DNA of 64,000 nt, from positions 248,001 to 312,000 of the forward strand of contig JAJGOT010000197.1 in assembly GCA_022457155.1 (NCBI GenBank), read 5' to 3'. Below the pieces are notes generated by a model that was given only the letters and a program-made list of their open reading frames with translations, did no database searches and was not told the origin of the DNA. Source of the stretch: Cladopsammia gracilis. Its lineage: Eukaryota; Cnidaria; Anthozoa; Scleractinia; Dendrophylliidae. Shown here piece after piece: positions 10,893-21,916 of this stretch (positions are counted from its first letter, which is position 1; the number at the start of each line of letters is the position of its first letter). The position numbers and the translations under genes were made by a program.

Positions 10893-11925
10893 TTTCACTC
10901 GAGTGGTTTCACACGAGTGTCATGAAACCAAAACTAAAGTAAATCACAGGCTCCTGGTAATCACTCTTGATAATCACAACAGACGCGTATCGAATAAACC
11001 AGTTAGAGGCAAATACATGTTACCACCTTCCGTCACTGAAACTTTCGTATAAAGCGACCAACTTTTGAGTCAAACAGTCACTTTCCATGTTTAGTTTTGT
11101 ATAGTTTGACTGGGAGATTGGACCTCAGGATTTTCCCGCATTTCCGTAAAGAGGGATAAGAATTAAAGAGTCTCTTTTACAACAAATCCAACAAATTTAC
11201 GATTGAACAGACATCGAAATTCTAACTTAATGCAATATTTTGCGACATTGTTTTATATATTGAAACTCGATGCATCTCTTTGCTTGTGAATTTTATTTAC
11301 ATTACCTTCGACTTACATCAGTTATACCCAACAATTCAATAATTATTGTTATGCGCTGTACAGTTGAGAATTATAGTACTCATATACTGAAAACTCTTAT
11401 AAAACTCAAAAGGCCACGCTTTGGAAGATTTCTTCCCCTTGCATGAATTACTCATCAAAGACATATTTTGTGCTAAAAAGTGATGAACGGCTCTTCTCGT
11501 TGGGAATAGGGCGAAAAAAAGGCCATCGAAAGAAAGATCGCGATTAATCCCCAAACAGAAGGCCTGTTCACAGGTTAAAATCTAATTAGATTTTATTTGT
11601 ATTCCTAGAATGTAAGGACCCCTTAAAAGATAATTCCCCCCTCCCCTAAAAAAATAATCTAAGATGTGAATGGGCTCCCTGTTTGTGTGGCCAGTGTGTA
11701 ACACAGTGCACAGGAAGTGTACTAAAAATATAGATAGCAACAACAAGACTAACAACAATTGAACTTACTGCTTACTTCGTTGATGACAATCGTTATTTGC
11801 AGAAAGTTAACTTTGATCTCTTTGAAATTTTACTAATAAATAAACACTTCAGTAAATCCCAGAAGTAACAATGACTAAGTTACAAGGGTTGTTACCTTCA
11901 GAATTAAACTGAGGCATAATTAAAT
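10893..11925. other. intergenic between A1 and X2, no gene seen
   Basis: Colinear with 35022-36133. Small minus-strand frames are not kept between copies. Nothing recognised. Confidence 0.5.
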
Positions 11926-12069
11926 TGGAATCACTTGCTTACATTCACTTTCGCCATCTCTCTTTCAAACCACAAACTTCACATCGCTCAAACGATCGTT
12001 GTTGAACATAAACTTGGCTCTTTCTCTGATGGTGGGTCTTGTTGTTTGCCAGTTTGTTTCGACAGACAT
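11926..12069 (-). pseudogene. X2: 48-codon 5' fragment of a BTB gene with a stop
   Basis: Starts with the conserved MSVETNWQTTRPTI but ends abruptly at 11926, where unrelated AT-rich DNA begins. Codon 35 (11965-11967) is TGA instead of CGA (Arg), so even the fragment is closed. X3 (36134-36277) is truncated at the same base but lacks this stop. The truncation is therefore older than the duplication and the nonsense change is younger. Confidence 0.85.
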
Positions 12070-12941
12070 ATTCGTTTAGCGCGACCGGTGCAGAAAGTCA
12101 AGATATTCCGTTTATAATACAATACCAGGGGCGTAGCCGGGACTCTTTCAGAGGTACGCACAATCACTGTTTTCAAACACTCTCCCTACCTCCTCCCTCT
12201 ACCCTCAAGTCCCAAATCTTTTTCTTTTTTTCTACTTTTTCAGGTACGCACGTGCGTACGTTCGTACATATAGCTACGTCCCTGAATACTCACAAACAGC
12301 AGCAAAGGAACAAATGATTTCGTCAGACAGCGCCAAGTTGTCATGCGATCTCGCGCCTCCGCGCATTGATCTTGTGAAAGCCGTCCCGCGATGGCGTCGT
12401 GCGTAAACTTATACTCACGCGATCTAACTGAGCGCAAGACCTCATCAAACTTTCAACAGCATTCGTCGCGTTTCAACAATTATGTGAATATGAAGATAAA
12501 TTCATATGAACTGCGGTAGAAAAACTTGGCCCCGGCTTAAGAGAAATAAAACAAAATAAATTACTGTACTGTAATTATTCATCGCTGAACCTCAATCTTT
12601 TGTTTTATTCCCCTAAGCCTCGGAGCCAAGTATGAATTTTAATATATCGAAATTGGTCTAATGGTAATCATACGGTTTCGAGTTCAATTTGTGATTTATT
12701 TGCACAAGTGAGTTTTTCAAAAAGCTGCATAGAGTCTCTGTTCCAGTTCATAAAAAATATCTCCACTCCGGAGTTCAACAAAACTTGCACATAACAGCTC
12801 GCGGTGCGAAAACTATAAGCTTGCAAACTTGCTCGTTTTAGCTCCTACCGTAATGGTGAGATCTTTCGGTTTCAATCCGCTTCAAACAATTTTTGGGAAC
12901 ATTTTCCGGAAGTATAAAATGAAATGGTTATACGAAAATGC
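12070..12941. repeat. 5' flank of X2 (duplicate of 284-1165)
   Basis: Near-identical to the X1 and X3 flanks. TATA-like TATTATAAAC on the minus strand near 12111-12120. Non-coding. Confidence 0.65.
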
Positions 12942-12955
12942 ACTAAATAAACCAC

Positions 12956-13269
12956 TTATGTCCAGGATTGCAGATAATTAGATGCATGACAAATTTTGAT
13001 ATCCAACACGAAGTGTCTCATTAAGTCTAAGTGTTAACTATATTTTTTGAAATGTAAGGTAAGCATTGGTGTTAGTGTTGTTTTTAGGTTAGGGTAAACG
13101 CACCTGTTTATCTTTACTTAAAGAGCAGAATTTCGGGGACACTTCGTGACATTTATTGTCCGAATTTTTGAAAACAAGTGATGTTGAAGTTGAGTAAAAG
13201 AGCAAGAGGACACTTTGTGACGCTTATTAAATTTGTCATGCATCTAATTATCAGCAATCCTGGACATAA
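12956..13269. mobile_element. inverted-repeat element in the X2 flank
   Basis: 314-bp element with arms of about 45 bp (TTATGTCCAGGATTGC, then GATAATTAGATGCATGAC). The X1 and X3 flanks lack it, going straight from AAAATGCA to a sequence related to CAAACTCGTCTG. An exact target duplication is not clear. Confidence 0.65.
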
Positions 13270-13486
13270 CTGAAATAAATTCGTCTGAACTACCGCAATG
13301 AAGTGAATAAGGGGATGGGGAGTAAAAATATCACCTTCAATGACACTGAAAAAAAATTCGGCCCTTTGGGAATTATTATTACGGATATCCACCACTATCT
13401 AGATCCACCTAGATCATCCTTGATCCACTACTATGCAATAAATACCTCATATATTTGACACCTCCTCTTTTTCTTGCTGTCTTGTT

Positions 13487-14490
13487 ACTCATGCGCGAAG
13501 CGGCATGAGGTAAGGTTTCGGCTCCGTTTTTCTTGTTTTATTTTTTGTGTCACGATTTTGCATGCAAATTTATGCACGCATATTTTAAATTGTGCACCTC
13601 CGGTTCATAGCTTTGTCATATAACACTTCCTGTTTAGTGACTTCCGGCTACTCTCACTTCCGGTAAAACACCGTTACTTAACTGTCACGACAGCGTCTCC
13701 TAAAACCCTACTTACATTGGGCTTACATTACTAATGTTAACGTTTGATATATATGACTTAGAAGAATCACTGGCTTCATTGTGGTACAGACTTCATTTCC
13801 AAAACATTCAATAGTAAACGTGGTTTGCAGGAACGATGACTGAATGAAGGGAGTAACTCTTCTCCATGTCGGACATCTTCTTATCATGTTTAATATATAT
13901 CATAAAACGTTCTTACGCATGCGCATGAGTATAGGCTGCTTGCAGCCTCTTGTTTTTATTATTTTTATTTTTTGTCACGATTTTGCATGCAAATTTATGC
14001 ACGCATATTTTAAATTATGCACTTCCGGTTCATAGCTTTGCCACTACACTTCCTGTTTAGTGACTTCCTGTTATTCTCACTTCCGGTAAAAGAGCGTTAC
14101 TTACGTGTCATGACAGCGTCTCCTACAACCCTACTTACGTTAGTACTGTTCACGTTTGGTATAAGAGTTAGAAGAATCACTGGCTTCATTGTGGTACAAG
14201 GGTGTTTCTTGTCGTTGCGGAAGCCATTGTTGGTTAGCTTTTGTGTTGTGGTGTGGGTATTGTTCAGTGTCTTTTGAATCTTTTGTTTTACGTCATTTGG
14301 TGATCACACCATCCGCAACAGCAAGAAACTACCCAAAACAATCAATAGTAAACAACGTGGTTTGCAGGAACGATGACTGAATGAAAGGAGTACTCTTCAC
14401 CATGTTGGACATGTTCTTATCATGTTTAAAATATATCATAAAACTTTCTTACGCATGCGCATGAGTATAGGCTACTGGTAGCCTCTTGTT
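13487..14490. mobile_element. two-unit insertion flanked by TCTTGTT
   Basis: About 1 kb inserted into the X2 flank. TCTTGTT occurs at 13480-13486 and 14484-14490, while X1 (1377-1383) and X3 have it once. The insert is two diverged tandem units (about 13487-13951 and 13952-14490), each ending GCGCATGAGTATAGGCT..GCCTCTTGTT. Each contains the GTCACGATTTTGCATGCAAA and CACTTCCGGTTCATAG motifs. It starts with ACTCATGCGC, the complement of GCGCATGAGT near the right end. Open frames inside are not recognisable proteins. Confidence 0.7.
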
Positions 14491-14537
14491 TTGAATTTTA
14501 ATTGATGGACATTTGCAACGTTGTCATCAATACTATA

Positions 14538-14709
14538 AACTAATTTCGATTTTGAGGCGTCAATACTGCATTATATTGACGGCTAGTTGGGAGAAAATAT
14601 ATTCCGTATTGGGCAGAGTCGCGAAGCGACGGAGCCCAATACTGAATATATTTTCTTCCAACGCCGTCAAATATAATGCAGTATTGACGCCTCAAAATCG
14701 AAATTAGTT
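14538..14709. repeat. 172-bp palindromic element (copy 2)
   Basis: Same length and sequence type as 1431-1602, with arms of about 76 bp around AGAGTCGCGAAGCGACGGA. Confidence 0.75.
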
Positions 14710-15125
14710 TTGTATCACGATTAAACAGTCTAGATTTTTGAGGCGTGAATACGACTTTATATTGACGTCTCAAAAGCAAGCAAAAGTATCTGAGAATCAT
14801 GGTACTTTATTAGATTTTGAATTTCTAACAAAGATTCTGATTTCATCTTATTTTTACTTAACTTGCAGATAATGGAAACAAAGTTGAAGAGTCGAGCGTT
14901 CGCGTTATTAAACATATAGTAACATAAAATGCCTTTGCATAGTGCCAGAACATGACGTTTTTTTTGCTGTTTTTGCATGAGCGAGTTTTTGCATGCACGT
15001 CTACCATTACTAACATCATTAAGCAAGCCAACAGTAGTGACTTCCAGTGATAGTATCAAAATCACAAGTCACAGGGTTCAGGTTACTTTCAAAACTGTCG
15101 CGATCGTTATTTAAAAAAAAATTAA
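14710..15125. other. intergenic, 3' flank of B2
   Basis: Matches 1603-1880 and then 3314-3441, skipping the 1.43-kb segment present beside B1 and B3. No gene. Confidence 0.5.
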
Positions 15126-16457
15126 TTATACAGAAAACAACAATTCAGGAAACTGACCATTGGGTGTGTTATCTCTAGCTCCATTCTTACAATCTGTATC
15201 ACTTACAGCTGAAAATGTAAATGTCACACCATGCGATAGCAGGTTACTTATACTGTTCTCTCCAATCACAGATAATGCTGGACCAAATATTAATGCTTCA
15301 ATTTGGTACTTAGTGTTCCTAACAATTGCACAGTCAAACAAAACGTCAAACCCATGATAGCTATAATTTTTACTACGCAAAAGCTTTAAAGAATATGTTC
15401 CTGTTTTGGACACTAGAGTTTTATCATTAGTAGTATCCTTCACCTCCAATGTTACTGTGTAGCTGTTGGGGCTCGCACTGCCAAGTATAGAAACTCCACG
15501 TAATAGTATGCCTTTGTCCACTGTGAAAGCAAGCAAGTCCTTTCTCCCACCAATGTAATCCCACCGACAGGAAGTAAAAGAAGGAAATCTGGCACATCGA
15601 TGAATAACAGGAGATCGTCTCCGGGATTCTGAAAATCCCACGTGAGAAGTCAATTTTGAGTTGAAAAACTTGAAAAAGATGATTATTTCATCCTCAGTAA
15701 GAATGTTTGTATCAAGGACGATATCAGCAAACGCGTCTTGTTTCATCACTGGAAAACGTATTGCTTTAATAATTTGTTCGCCAAGAATTCTTCTTTTCAC
15801 TTTACCATCCGCTGCTAAATCTTGCTTTTGGCATTGTTTTGTTGCCCACAGATCAATAGCTTTAAACAACTCGACCTCTTCAATCGTCAGAGTATCTCTT
15901 GAAACCATTGCTCCAAGTAAGGACCTCTCAATTGTCTCAAATTCAACCGATTTCACAGAATCTTCTGTCTGTTCATCGATAACATCCCAGCATCGATCAA
16001 CAAGGCCTTTCTCTTCGTATCTCAGTGCAGTTCGCAGAATGCTGAAAACATTCGACGGATCTAACTTATCTTGTAGATATTTCGTGCATATTTTAGCGAG
16101 TGAAGGCACCATGTATTTCTTAGCCAAGTATAGCACTCCCATCACATTACTTCCGCTTAAATTCACTTCATCGCTGTACATGTAACGAAACAACTCCAAC
16201 AGACTCTCGTACTCACAGTCAGGCAGTTCAATAGAGTCTCTTGTCTCCCTTAGATCGCCGTAAAACATGGCTTCAAACACAGGACTGCCAATCGACAACA
16301 CAAACTTGTGAGCTGGAATCACTTCCTTACTTTCACTTTCGCCGTCGCTCTTTCGAACCACAAACTTCACATCGCTCAAACGATCGTTGTTGAACATAAA
16401 CTTGGCTCTTTCCTTGATGGTGGGTCTTGTTGTTTGCCAGTTTGTTTCGACAGACAT
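15126..16457 (-). CDS. BTB-BACK-PHR protein B2
   Basis: Intact single-exon gene, 443 aa, starting with the conserved MSVETNWQTTRPTI. BTB about 20-125, BACK about 130-240, PHR from about 285. Within the first 120 residues it differs from A1 at only about six positions (for example Lys15, Glu45 and Arg70 in GDLRETR). Its PHR is clearly another type: WDYIGGRKDLLAFTVDKG, LLRGVSILGSASPNSYTV, FDVLFDCAIVRNTKY, GQFPELLFSV. The same PHR type is in B3 and in the tail of minigene B1. Presumed Cullin-3 adaptor; a different PHR suggests a different partner. The TATA-like motif of A-type flanks is absent. Confidence 0.93.
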   Translation of the reverse strand: MSVETNWQTTRPTIKERAKFMFNNDRLSDVKFVVRKSDGESESKEVIPAHKFVLSIGSPVFEAMFYGDLRETRDSIELPDCEYESLLELFRYMYSDEVNLSGSNVMGVLYLAKKYMVPSLAKICTKYLQDKLDPSNVFSILRTALRYEEKGLVDRCWDVIDEQTEDSVKSVEFETIERSLLGAMVSRDTLTIEEVELFKAIDLWATKQCQKQDLAADGKVKRRILGEQIIKAIRFPVMKQDAFADIVLDTNILTEDEIIIFFKFFNSKLTSHVGFSESRRRSPVIHRCARFPSFTSCRWDYIGGRKDLLAFTVDKGILLRGVSILGSASPNSYTVTLEVKDTTNDKTLVSKTGTYSLKLLRSKNYSYHGFDVLFDCAIVRNTKYQIEALIFGPALSVIGENSISNLLSHGVTFTFSAVSDTDCKNGARDNTPNGQFPELLFSV

Positions 16458-16668
16458 ATTCGTTTAGCGGGAAGGGTGCAGAAAGTCAAGATATTCCGTA
16501 ATTTTTACCTCTACCTACACAAAGCAGCGGCAAATAATGATTACGTAGACAGCACTCGCTTTCGTGCATATCAAGCAAGTTATAACAGTCACGCGATCTC
16601 CCACATTTTAAAATCTCGTGAAAGCCGTCACGCGATGACGTCATGCGATTAAACTTATCATATGAAGA

Positions 16669-16750
16669 CTCAACTTCAACTTCAACTTCAACTTTATTCC
16701 GCTTCCATCACTACTTAATACAATAAATAATAATATTCTCAATAACAAGC
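16669..16750 (-). repeat. LINE/SINE 3' tail with GTTGAA repeats
   Basis: On the minus strand, GATGGAAGCGGAATAAA runs into four GTTGAA units, typical of a retroposon tail. Nothing of the body is recognisable. Confidence 0.45.
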
Positions 16751-16850
16751 GATCTATAAACTTCGCGTAAGACGTCACGCGATCAAACGTTCGACAACAT
16801 TCAACACGTTTCAGCAATAATGTGAATATCAAAATAAATGCGTATGATCA

Positions 16851-16988
16851 TCGCTGTTATACAGCAACTGAAGGAGTTGCAATTAGAGCATATAAAACAT
16901 TTTTCGGCCTCGACGCCCGTGTTCTAACCCATCATTCGATTCCGGTGCAAACGCTCTACCACTGAGCTACAAGGCCAGATCAGGGAGC
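16851..16988 (-). mobile_element. tRNA-derived SINE
   Basis: Minus-strand tRNA-like head with box A TAGCTCAGTGGTAGAGC and a degraded box B (GGGTTAGAACA), followed by the CAACTGAAGGAGTTGCAATT body shared with 10755-10892. Confidence 0.6.
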
Positions 16989-17127
16989 TTGGCAATGGGT
17001 AGTTCTATTTAATACCGTGATAATGCGAATATGCAAATAAATTCATATGAACTACCACGTTTATCACAATCTCTTTAATGTTTCAACAATGTTGGAAGAA
17101 ATAAAATGAAAGGCTGATCGTACAGAA

Positions 17128-17436
17128 GTAAAAAGTAAAAAGTAAAAAGCAAAGTCGCGCACCCGAGCCAGAAGGCTCATAACGGCCGGAGCTTAAACCC
17201 GGTTTCTATAGCATGAAGCGACTAGGAATATTGCTACTCCCCCCTGGATGGGATGCTAGTCCATCGCAGGGTTACCACCATTATTTTGTCGCCGGAACCC
17301 ATTTATACACCTGGGTGGAGAGAGACAGTGTGGAGTAAAGTTTCTTGTCAACACGACGGCAGAGACCAGGCTTCGAACCACCGACCTTCAGGTTGAAAGT
17401 CCGACGCGCTAACCACTACACCACCGTGCCACCCAC
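17128..17436 (-). mobile_element. full-length tRNA-derived SINE with 12-bp target duplication
   Basis: Minus strand: a tRNA-like head with box A (GTAGTGGTTAGCGC) and box B (GGTTCGAAGCC), then a central domain with TGCGATGGACTAGCATCCCA. The tail repeats TTTTTAC. Target duplication GATCGTACAGAA is exact at 17116-17127 and 17437-17448. The sequence looks young. It would have been mobilised by a partner LINE. Confidence 0.85.
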
Positions 17437-17448
17437 GATCGTACAGAA

Positions 17449-17853
17449 AGGAATATAATTTTACCCTTTTAACCGATTAATTTCGAACGGCACGGCCGAA
17501 GTCTGTGAGCAGGACCTATTAAAACTCGCGGCTTCTTCGCTCGAATACGTCGACACTCGCTCGAAAACCTGCTTGCAGGCTAGGGATATCGATTAACAAA
17601 CACAATTTCCTTACTGTCAAATCAGCCTTGCTTTTTTATCATATCGTAGAACTATGGAAGACCAGTCCAAACGGTCACAACATTCTTTCAACAACGTCAC
17701 GCCACGCGAAGACGCCACGATCGGATCAGAACGTACGTCTTGTATCGTCATGATGGATCTATGTTCGCAAAAATATCGAGAATCAAACAGAACCACATCT
17801 CTGATGAAACTTACCTCTTATCTGTCTGTTTCGTGCCCTGGCACTTGGCACAT
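17449..17853. other. distal 5' flank of B2, partial homology to other flanks
   Basis: CTGTGAGCAGG..CTCGAATACG and TTCCTTACTGTCAAATCAGCC resemble 10340-10560 and 34630-34830. Non-coding. Confidence 0.5.
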
Positions 17854-18956
17854 CACCCTGGATCCAGAGGTCCGTTCTCTGAATATGATGAGTGAAATTA
17901 ACCGCATAAACGGTTAAAAGAAGCTCGCGAGACGGACCTCTGGTCACTCGAATATACAACCTCATTTCCATGCGAGGATCTAGTTCAGAATCTGAACTAG
18001 GTCGCTGATTGGTTACTCCTACTTGTTTCCAGACTCTACCGAGAGTTAACGATGCAACAGCAACTTTGATTGGCTGGACCAAAACAATTCGCAACGGGCG
18101 CGTGAAAAACCGGTTTCCCAAAGTGGAACCACACAAACAACAATGGCGGACGTAGATAGAGATCGCGGCTTTTTGCGATCTTTAAGAAACACTGTGGATT
18201 ATTCTTTAGTATCCAAATTTTCAAAATATCAGAGAACTAAAGCCAGTTTAGAAAGAAGCGCTGTTGAAATTTATTCAGCGCAAGGATGTCTTGAAAAGAG
18301 GTGTTGACAGGCCAGACACGACTTATTAATTCGTGTTATCGTGGAGTGTGACCTTTAGAGTTTTGTTTGAACGAGGAAAATTTTTATCTCTATTTAATTT
18401 TTATCTCTAGCACGGAGGCGTGCTTTGGAGTTGCAGGTATTCTCGCTGAACGATTTCGCTGACCACTGGTAGGTGGCAGGAAGAGAAATAGGTGTACTGG
18501 ATTAATTGCGTGCGGATAAAAGGATTCTTTGTTTGTTAAATCTCTCGCCTTTGAAAACTGTTGTATCCAGAAAGTTTACTTCTTTGTCTGAGATTAATGT
18601 TTGTTTGCAAGGACAATAAAATCTTCTATCTCCTTTTTCTCGACACTCTACAGTGAAAAAATGTCATCGATGTATCTTTTCCACTGGAGTGGATTTGATT
18701 TAATATTTCTGTCTCGACCGCGTTTTAAACATGTCAGCTGTTAGATTTAATGTAAACAAACAGACACGCGTTGGTCCCCAAGGTTTAAAACCGGTTTGGT
18801 GAGATATCCGATCCACAAATCGCATGGAAATGAGGTTTATACTCGAGTGCCCAGAGGTTTTTATTTTTTCTCGGCGCGTTGCGCCTCGTTGTCGCGGCTT
18901 CGCCGCCCAAACTCGCCGTTTTCGCTAAAAAATAAAAACCTCTGGCACCCAGGGTA
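17854..18956. mobile_element. Mutator-like element with 9-bp target duplication
   Basis: TTGGCACAT is duplicated at 17845-17853 and 18957-18965. Each end carries a hairpin bounded by CCAGAGGT..ACCTCTGG (17865-17942 and 18851-18946), then an inverted ACTCGA-TATA-AACCTCATTTCC-ATGCGA block (17945-17972 and 18820-18850). A 9-bp duplication is typical of Mutator-like elements. No transposase is visible, so it is non-autonomous. It encloses a small frame (18143-18307). Confidence 0.7.
18143..18307 (+). CDS. small open frame inside the Mutator-like element
   Basis: 54 codons from ATG to TGA, beginning MADVDRDRGFLRSLRN and rich in Arg, Lys and Ser. The start context (AACAATGGCGG) is good. I do not recognise it. 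It may be a captured host exon or the first exon of a lost element gene, or chance. Confidence 0.25.
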   Translation: MADVDRDRGFLRSLRNTVDYSLVSKFSKYQRTKASLERSAVEIYSAQGCLEKRC

Positions 18957-19015
18957 TTGGCACATAAGGCCTACACACTCACCTTCCAAGCTCTCATGTC
19001 TTGTGTTGCATCACG

Positions 19016-19760
19016 CATCATCATCATCATAACTTTTATTAATGTGTCAACAAGATTTAGCATTGCTGCTAATTGGGGACATCTAAAAGAAGTTACAATA
19101 TATCAAAACTATGTACAAGATAAATTAAAATAAGAGCTATTTACAAGACAGTTAAAATTTCCCTAAAAAATAAATTAATAGTTAATTAATAATATTTAAG
19201 TCTCTCTACCATACGTCTCCATGTTGTTTTTGACCTCCCTCTCTTCCTTTTTTTCTCTTTTTTTTTCCTTTCTCTTTTTTTTCCGAGTTGTTCGAAGGAC
19301 GATTAGCACTAATCCAGGATTAATTACCATGACAACTCATATGTTCTTTTGAGAGTTAATCCAGGATTAGTGCTAATCAGGCTTTGAACAACTCGACCCT
19401 GGAGCCCAAGTTAGAGCCGTGACGCAGTTGTTGTTTGGTTTCTGTCTGATGTGCCCGATCAATTTCTTATTCCATCTCCGCCTTTTAACTTCGTCACTGA
19501 GTCTCTCTATGCTCACCTTAATTCTAGTAGTTCTTTAGGGCTAACTTTACCTTGCCATTTGAGCTTCAATATTCCTCTTAGACAGCGACAGATTTCATTG
19601 TTATCACCTTTATTCATCTTCCAAGATTCACATCCATAAAGTAAGGTTGATTTAACAAGTAATCCATATAATGTGATCTTATATTGGTCTTTCTCCACAT
19701 ACTCGATCGGCTTAGATGTGCTCCAGACGTCCTCACAAACGCCCTCCACCCTTTCCCTAT
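19016..19760 (-). pseudogene. 5'-truncated LINE: reverse transcriptase end plus 3' UTR
   Basis: Minus strand: KITLYGLLVKSTLLYGCESW near 19700, GILKLKWQGKVSPKELL, KRRRWNKKLIGHI, ALTWAP, then KRKRGRSKTTWRRMVERD near 19210. A UTR follows, ending in GTTGACACATTAATAAA and an ATG-repeat tail (CATCATCATCAT on plus, 19016-19028). A MITE (19283-19397) splits the coding part. RTE/Jockey-type by motif style. The sister relic at 3766-4290 lacks the UTR. Confidence 0.75.
19283..19397. mobile_element. hairpin MITE, CCGAGTTGTTC ends (copy 2)
   Basis: Sister of 3809-3923 at the same LINE position. One base of the right end differs (CTCGACC for CTCGGCC). Confidence 0.7.
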
Positions 19761-20099
19761 TTTATTTTTAATGTCCTTAATGTTCTTCACTACATGAAAG
19801 TACTTACAATTACAATGTATTTATTTAACATAAATGCTGAAACTTTATCGTCATATTTTTTAAATCATTGAAAAAATTCAACAAACATAGACAATTCTAA
19901 TTGTATAGTGTTAGATGTAGTGGGACACAGCGGTTAACAAAAATATTTGATAAATACATTATTGCTTTCTGCAAATAAAGAATTAAAAGGATCCTACCTA
20001 CATGCATGTGTATGTTAATTCAGCATTTATTAAAGGAAACGCAGTAAATAGAATTTTTAATTGCGTATCGTAAAACTAAAACTAAAGTGATCACTAAGC
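19761..20099. other. intergenic, nothing recognised
   Basis: Colinear with 4291-4610; AT-rich, no gene. Confidence 0.5.
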
Positions 20100-20120
20100 C
20101 GATTACAAATAAAAGTAAAA

Positions 20121-20152
<32 letters not shown>

Positions 20153-20250
20153 AAAGTCAATAAAATAAAAATAAATAAATAAAATAAAATAAATCACTTT
20201 ATTTAAGTGTCAAAGGTATTTAGCACGCGAGTACTAATTGGGGACACTTT
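20100..20250 (-). repeat. LINE-like 3' tail with AAAT microsatellite (copy 2)
   Basis: Sister of 4590-4800 with a longer run of AAAT units. Confidence 0.5.
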
Positions 20251-20438
20251 CTAGATCTAATTGGAATTTGGAATAACAACAAACGCGAATCCAAGGAATT
20301 ACGATCAGAGAAGGTCTTGATGGGGTCAGTACTAATAACTGACAAATGGCTAAAATTTAGTTGACACTGACAAAAATGCTAAAAATATTTTACTGTCGAA
20401 CAGTGGACAGTTGTACCAGGGTTAACTGGACAACTAAT

Positions 20439-20575
20439 TAGCCTGTGCAGCTGGTGGTTTTTGCTGGCGCGTTCGGGGCTTCACCGTTCACGCTCTCCTC
20501 GCGGCTCTCACGCTTGCGAATTCAGCATCTCGCACGCGTGAAAGCAAAAAAAAAAAACACCAGCTGCGCAGGCTA
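20439..20575. mobile_element. MITE with TAGCCTG ends (copy 2)
   Basis: Sister of 4968-5095. Inverted ends TAGCCTGTGCAGCTGGTG / CACCAGCTGCGCAGGCTA. Confidence 0.7.
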
Positions 20576-20975
20576 ACAACCAGCAACAGGCTTGAAAGAC
20601 CGTAAAATTCTTAAAAAATAATCCCTTTTTGGTTTTAAATGATCAAATGATATCCTCCTCGATGGAAAATGTCTGCAAAGTATAGGTCAGTATAAATCTT
20701 GGGATTTATCGTCATCTCCATCTCGGCGATATGGCTTTCGTACATTACCGAAGCCGCATTCCGATTAATTAGGATAAAGGAATTGCTGAAGAAACTGGCA
20801 ACAAAGTACAAGTATGGTCTTGATTCAACTGATTGAGATACTGAAACTCAGTACAGAATGACCAAGAACATGCAAAGAACCAGGAGAATAAAAAGAAAAA
20901 TTTAGCCAAAACACTGTCAGACAGTGGCAACTGGAGCTGCCGAGTCTGCTTGTTGAAGAAAAGCTAGCGAATTAA
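20576..20975. other. intergenic, no gene seen
   Basis: Colinear with 5096-5550, with small indels. Confidence 0.5.
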
Positions 20976-21456
20976 GGCGCTGTTACACTACGCAATGTTT
21001 CGTGCAACTTGTCTTGCAATTTTGTTGCGACACAAGTTGCGTGAAAAATTGCCTAGTGTAACACACCTGCAACAAACATTTCTCGGAATGTTTTTGTTGC
21101 CGCAATTGTTGCGAGAAGTAGAACTCGGTTCTACTTTTTTCAACGATTCCCGCAACGTTGCAACGAATTTTTCAAGCGTTGCGTAGTGTAACATGCTTCC
21201 TGTAACGTGTGTCTCAACGTTTTGCGACATCAGCCAATTAAATTGTTCCTTTTAGCCATGTGCGTTGTTATCTCGAAGACAAAATGGCGGCTGAAAGTGA
21301 CTCTATGGCCACGACAGTACCCAGAACGACAAAAGATGCGAGAAACATAGCGTAGTGTAACACCCCTCGTGCAACTTGTCTCGCAGCACCACAACGCACG
21401 GTTTTTAGTTGTTGCGAGACAAGTTGCACGAATCAATGCCTAGTGTAACAGCGCCT
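20976..21456. mobile_element. 481-bp TTAA-flanked palindromic MITE
   Basis: TTAA at 20972-20975 and 21457-21460 flanks inverted ends GGCGCTGTTACACTA / TAGTGTAACAGCGCC. The interior is built from repeated GTGCAACTTGTC, GTTGCG and TAGTGTAACA motifs in both orientations. The sister module (about 5550) has no insertion. TTAA target choice fits piggyBac- or Kolobok-type transposases. Confidence 0.8.
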
Positions 21457-21614
21457 TTAATCGGTATGGTTGCTTTTTTACTTCATATTGTTGACATTGT
21501 TATTCAGTTGAATCTCCAGTATTAAAAGCGACCACCAAAAATGAAAAGCCAATTAAGATGGTCGCTTATGGGAGGTGGTCGATCACAAGAGGTCAAACAG
21601 AGGGTCTTTACTTT

Positions 21615-21672
21615 GAATCATATGAACCCGTCTCTGAATCATATGAACTAGTCTCTGAATCATATGAACCTA
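21615..21672. repeat. 21-bp tandem repeat, about 3 units
   Basis: GAATCATATGAAC units at 21615, 21636 and 21657; sister of 5712-5770. Confidence 0.8.
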
Positions 21673-21916
21673 TAGCAATTTCAATGTACAAAGCACCTAT
21701 TCAAGTAGCGCAAAATATTGTATCATATTGAAGTTTTGATGCAAAGGAAAAAATTTTCGTTTTATTAGACTTGTACTGTAACACATGATTCAGAATTTGC
21801 GCCAGCAGTGATATCGACACTCAGTTGTGCGAGTGATTGATTACCAGAGGTTAAAACAAAAAAAATTAAAATCACCAGCGTTGAAAGTGGTCGCGGCCGT
21901 CGGTTTCGAGAGGTGG

